From CAYLLT01 sp964591605 (GTDB lineage Bacteria > Planctomycetota > Phycisphaerae > UBA1845 > PWPN01), in assembly GCA_964591605.1 (NCBI GenBank), contig CAZQEN010000427.1, forward strand, positions 1 through 5,899: a DNA stretch of 5,899 nt. The letters are read 5' to 3'. Position numbers and translations under genes: made by a program. The first letter of the stretch is position 1; every line of letters starts with the position of its first letter. Positions 5,068-5,899 of this stretch are shown here, piece by piece. The notes under the pieces were generated by a model, which worked only from the letters and a program-made list of their open reading frames with translations, had not been told where the DNA came from and did not search any database.

Positions 5068-5899
5068 TCAGCCTGCCTCGGTTGCGTTGCCCTTCCCATA
5101 CCGCTCCAACCGGTAACGTATGGCGTCCCGCGAGATCCCCAGAACGCGGGCGGCCCGACTCAGGTTATTGTGACAATGTCGAACCGCAGACTCAATGATC
5201 TGGTGCTCCACATCCTCGAGTTTGGGGCAGGTTTCGCTGTCAAAATCCAGTTCCACCTGCTCCACGCCGGGCACCTCGACACGCAGGGGGGCCGGTCGGA
5301 TGATCTGGATACCCAGATGCTCCGTGCCGATCGCCGAACCTTCGCTGATCAGCAGGGCGCTCTCGATGGTGTGCGAAAGCTGCCGCACGTTGCCGGGCCA
5401 GCCATAGGACGCCATCAGCGTGTAGGCCTCGGCCGTCAGACGTTTTCGCGGCACGCCAAACCGCGTGCTGTAGACCTCCAGAAAATGATCGGCCAGGAGC
5501 CGGATGTCGTTGCCCCGTTCCCGCAGCGCCGGCAGGTTCACGGTCAGCACGCGGAGCCGGTGATACAGGTCTTCGCGGAACTCCTCCTGGCGGATGGCTT
5601 CCTCCAGATCGCGGTTGCTGGCCGCGATCACGTGGACGTTGATCTGCCGCTCCGAAGTGCTTCCCACCGGGCGGATGGTGCGGTTTTCCAGGGCCCCCAG
5701 CAGCTTGGCCTGCAGGCCGGGCCGCATGTGCCCGATCTCATCGAGGTAAAGCGTGCCCCCGTCCGCGACCTCGAACAGCGCGAGGAGCCCGGTGGCCTCC
5801 AGGGCACGGGTGACGATGCGTGAGCCCGGGACGAGGCGCAGCGTGTGCCCCCGCCGGTCCGCACCGTCCTTCGCCGCGACGAGCACGGCGAGCCCCGCC
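5068..5899 (-). CDS. Sigma-54-dependent transcriptional activator (AAA+ plus Fis-type HTH), 5'-truncated and with an anomalous N-terminal end
   Basis: 276 complete codons are visible; the gene enters from the right edge. From fragment residue 41: 'LFEVADGGTLYLDEIG' contains Walker B (G47-E54); 'AASNRD' (92-97) is the sensor I region; 'FREDLYHRL' (about 107-115) and 'LPALRERGNDI' (122-132) are classical sigma-54 activator motifs; 'GWPGNVRQL' (166-174) is sensor II. 'CHNNLSRAARVLGISRDAIR' plus 'YRLERYG' (243-268) is a Fis-type helix-turn-helix. Such proteins hydrolyse ATP to open sigma-54 promoters from distant enhancer dyads; both site types lie in the 160 nt downstream of this gene. Odd: upstream of LFEVADGG the sequence has no 'ELFGHEKGAFTGA' and resembles a STAS domain instead, so the visible reading frame cannot be a working sigma-54 activator as it stands. 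Any receiver domain would lie outside the window. The Walker B-to-HTH identity is secure. Confidence 0.92.
   Translation of the reverse strand, partial: AGLAVLVAAKDGADRRGHTLRLVPGSRIVTRALEATGLLALFEVADGGTLYLDEIGHMRPGLQAKLLGALENRTIRPVGSTSERQINVHVIAASNRDLEEAIRQEEFREDLYHRLRVLTVNLPALRERGNDIRLLADHFLEVYSTRFGVPRKRLTAEAYTLMASYGWPGNVRQLSHTIESALLISEGSAIGTEHLGIQIIRPAPLRVEVPGVEQVELDFDSETCPKLEDVEHQIIESAVRHCHNNLSRAARVLGISRDAIRYRLERYGKGNATEAG
5759..5899 (-). other. STAS-like segment fused in frame to the AAA+ activator (fusion or chimera junction)
   Basis: The first ~44 residues of the reading frame, 'AGLAVLVAAKDGADRRGHTL' followed by 'RLVPGSRIVTRALEATGLL' and 'ALFEVAD', follow the C-terminal half of STAS anti-sigma-factor antagonists (SSGLxVLxxAxxxAxxxGxxLxLvxxSxxVxRxLexTGLxxLFev). 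G+C here is about 77% against about 62-68% in sampled parts of the rest of the gene, and codons are dominated by GTC/CTC, an actinobacterial look. The join falls on 'LFEVADGG', a string both families can carry (5759-5778). STAS resemblance is by eye; whether the join is biological is discussed in the findings. Confidence 0.6.

Noticed and set aside
4852..5823. 323-codon plus-strand open frame opposite the activator gene, and a similar 324-codon one at 3902-4876
   Set aside because: Both run antisense to well-supported genes and across the regulatory region; no recognisable domains, and base bias explains them.
5764..5899. A frameshift as the reason GAFTGA is missing from the activator
   Set aside because: The other two minus-strand frames also lack GAFTGA, ELFGH or Walker A, while the in-frame translation gives a coherent STAS-like sequence, so a frameshift does not explain it.

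Overview
The window is high-GC DNA, mostly about 62-68% G+C in the stretches I counted, and densely packed with genes. The best lineage clue is the gene at 4109-4891 (minus). It has a prepilin-type N-terminus joined to a body carrying an H-X9-DG motif, a combination greatly expanded in Planctomycetota; the 'LLPSLQKARE...C.ANMKHIG' pattern resembles Phycisphaerae-like members. A GGQ release-factor-like protein with a helical C-terminal extension is also compatible with that group. This assignment is an inference from family resemblance, not a database result.

Layout: (1) 1-1160 minus: 3'-truncated polyprenyl-phosphate sugar-phosphate transferase (initiating enzyme of exopolysaccharide synthesis), with a good housekeeping-type promoter at 1245-1274 overlapped by one arm of an inverted repeat. 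(2) 1320-2006 and 2052-2582 plus: a probable two-gene unit, a class I SAM methyltransferase of the lysine-methyltransferase type followed by a small GGQ-domain release-factor-like protein. (3) 2612-5899 minus, in transcription order: a 5'-truncated sigma-54-type AAA+ activator with a Fis-type HTH (5068-5899), a 160-nt control region, a pseudopilin-like H-X9-DG protein (4109-4891), then a HAMP/HisKA sensor histidine kinase (2612-4066).

The most interesting region is the control region 4907-5067. It holds a textbook sigma-54 -24/-12 promoter (4920-4935) pointing at the pseudopilin gene, and 40-75 nt further upstream two tandem 16-bp dyads of the form YGCGA-N6-TCGCR (4976-5010), which look like an enhancer for a sigma-54 activator. 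With the activator gene immediately upstream and the kinase gene immediately downstream, this reads as a self-contained sigma-54 two-component circuit controlling a pseudopilin-like protein. It is analogous in logic to PilS/PilR-pilA but with a different kinase architecture and a planctomycete-type pilin. The promoter also decides the pilin start, ruling out an upstream ATG at 5011.

The second notable point is the right edge. The last ~140 bases (G+C about 77%) do not encode the expected Walker A/GAFTGA part of the AAA+ domain. They encode what looks like the C-terminal half of a STAS (anti-sigma-factor antagonist) domain, joined in frame at a shared 'LFEVADGG'. This is either a true fusion that destroys the sigma-54 activator function or, more likely, an assembly/recombination chimera at short homology.

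There is no gene-free stretch above 300 bases, and I saw no tRNA, rRNA, CRISPR array or insertion sequence.
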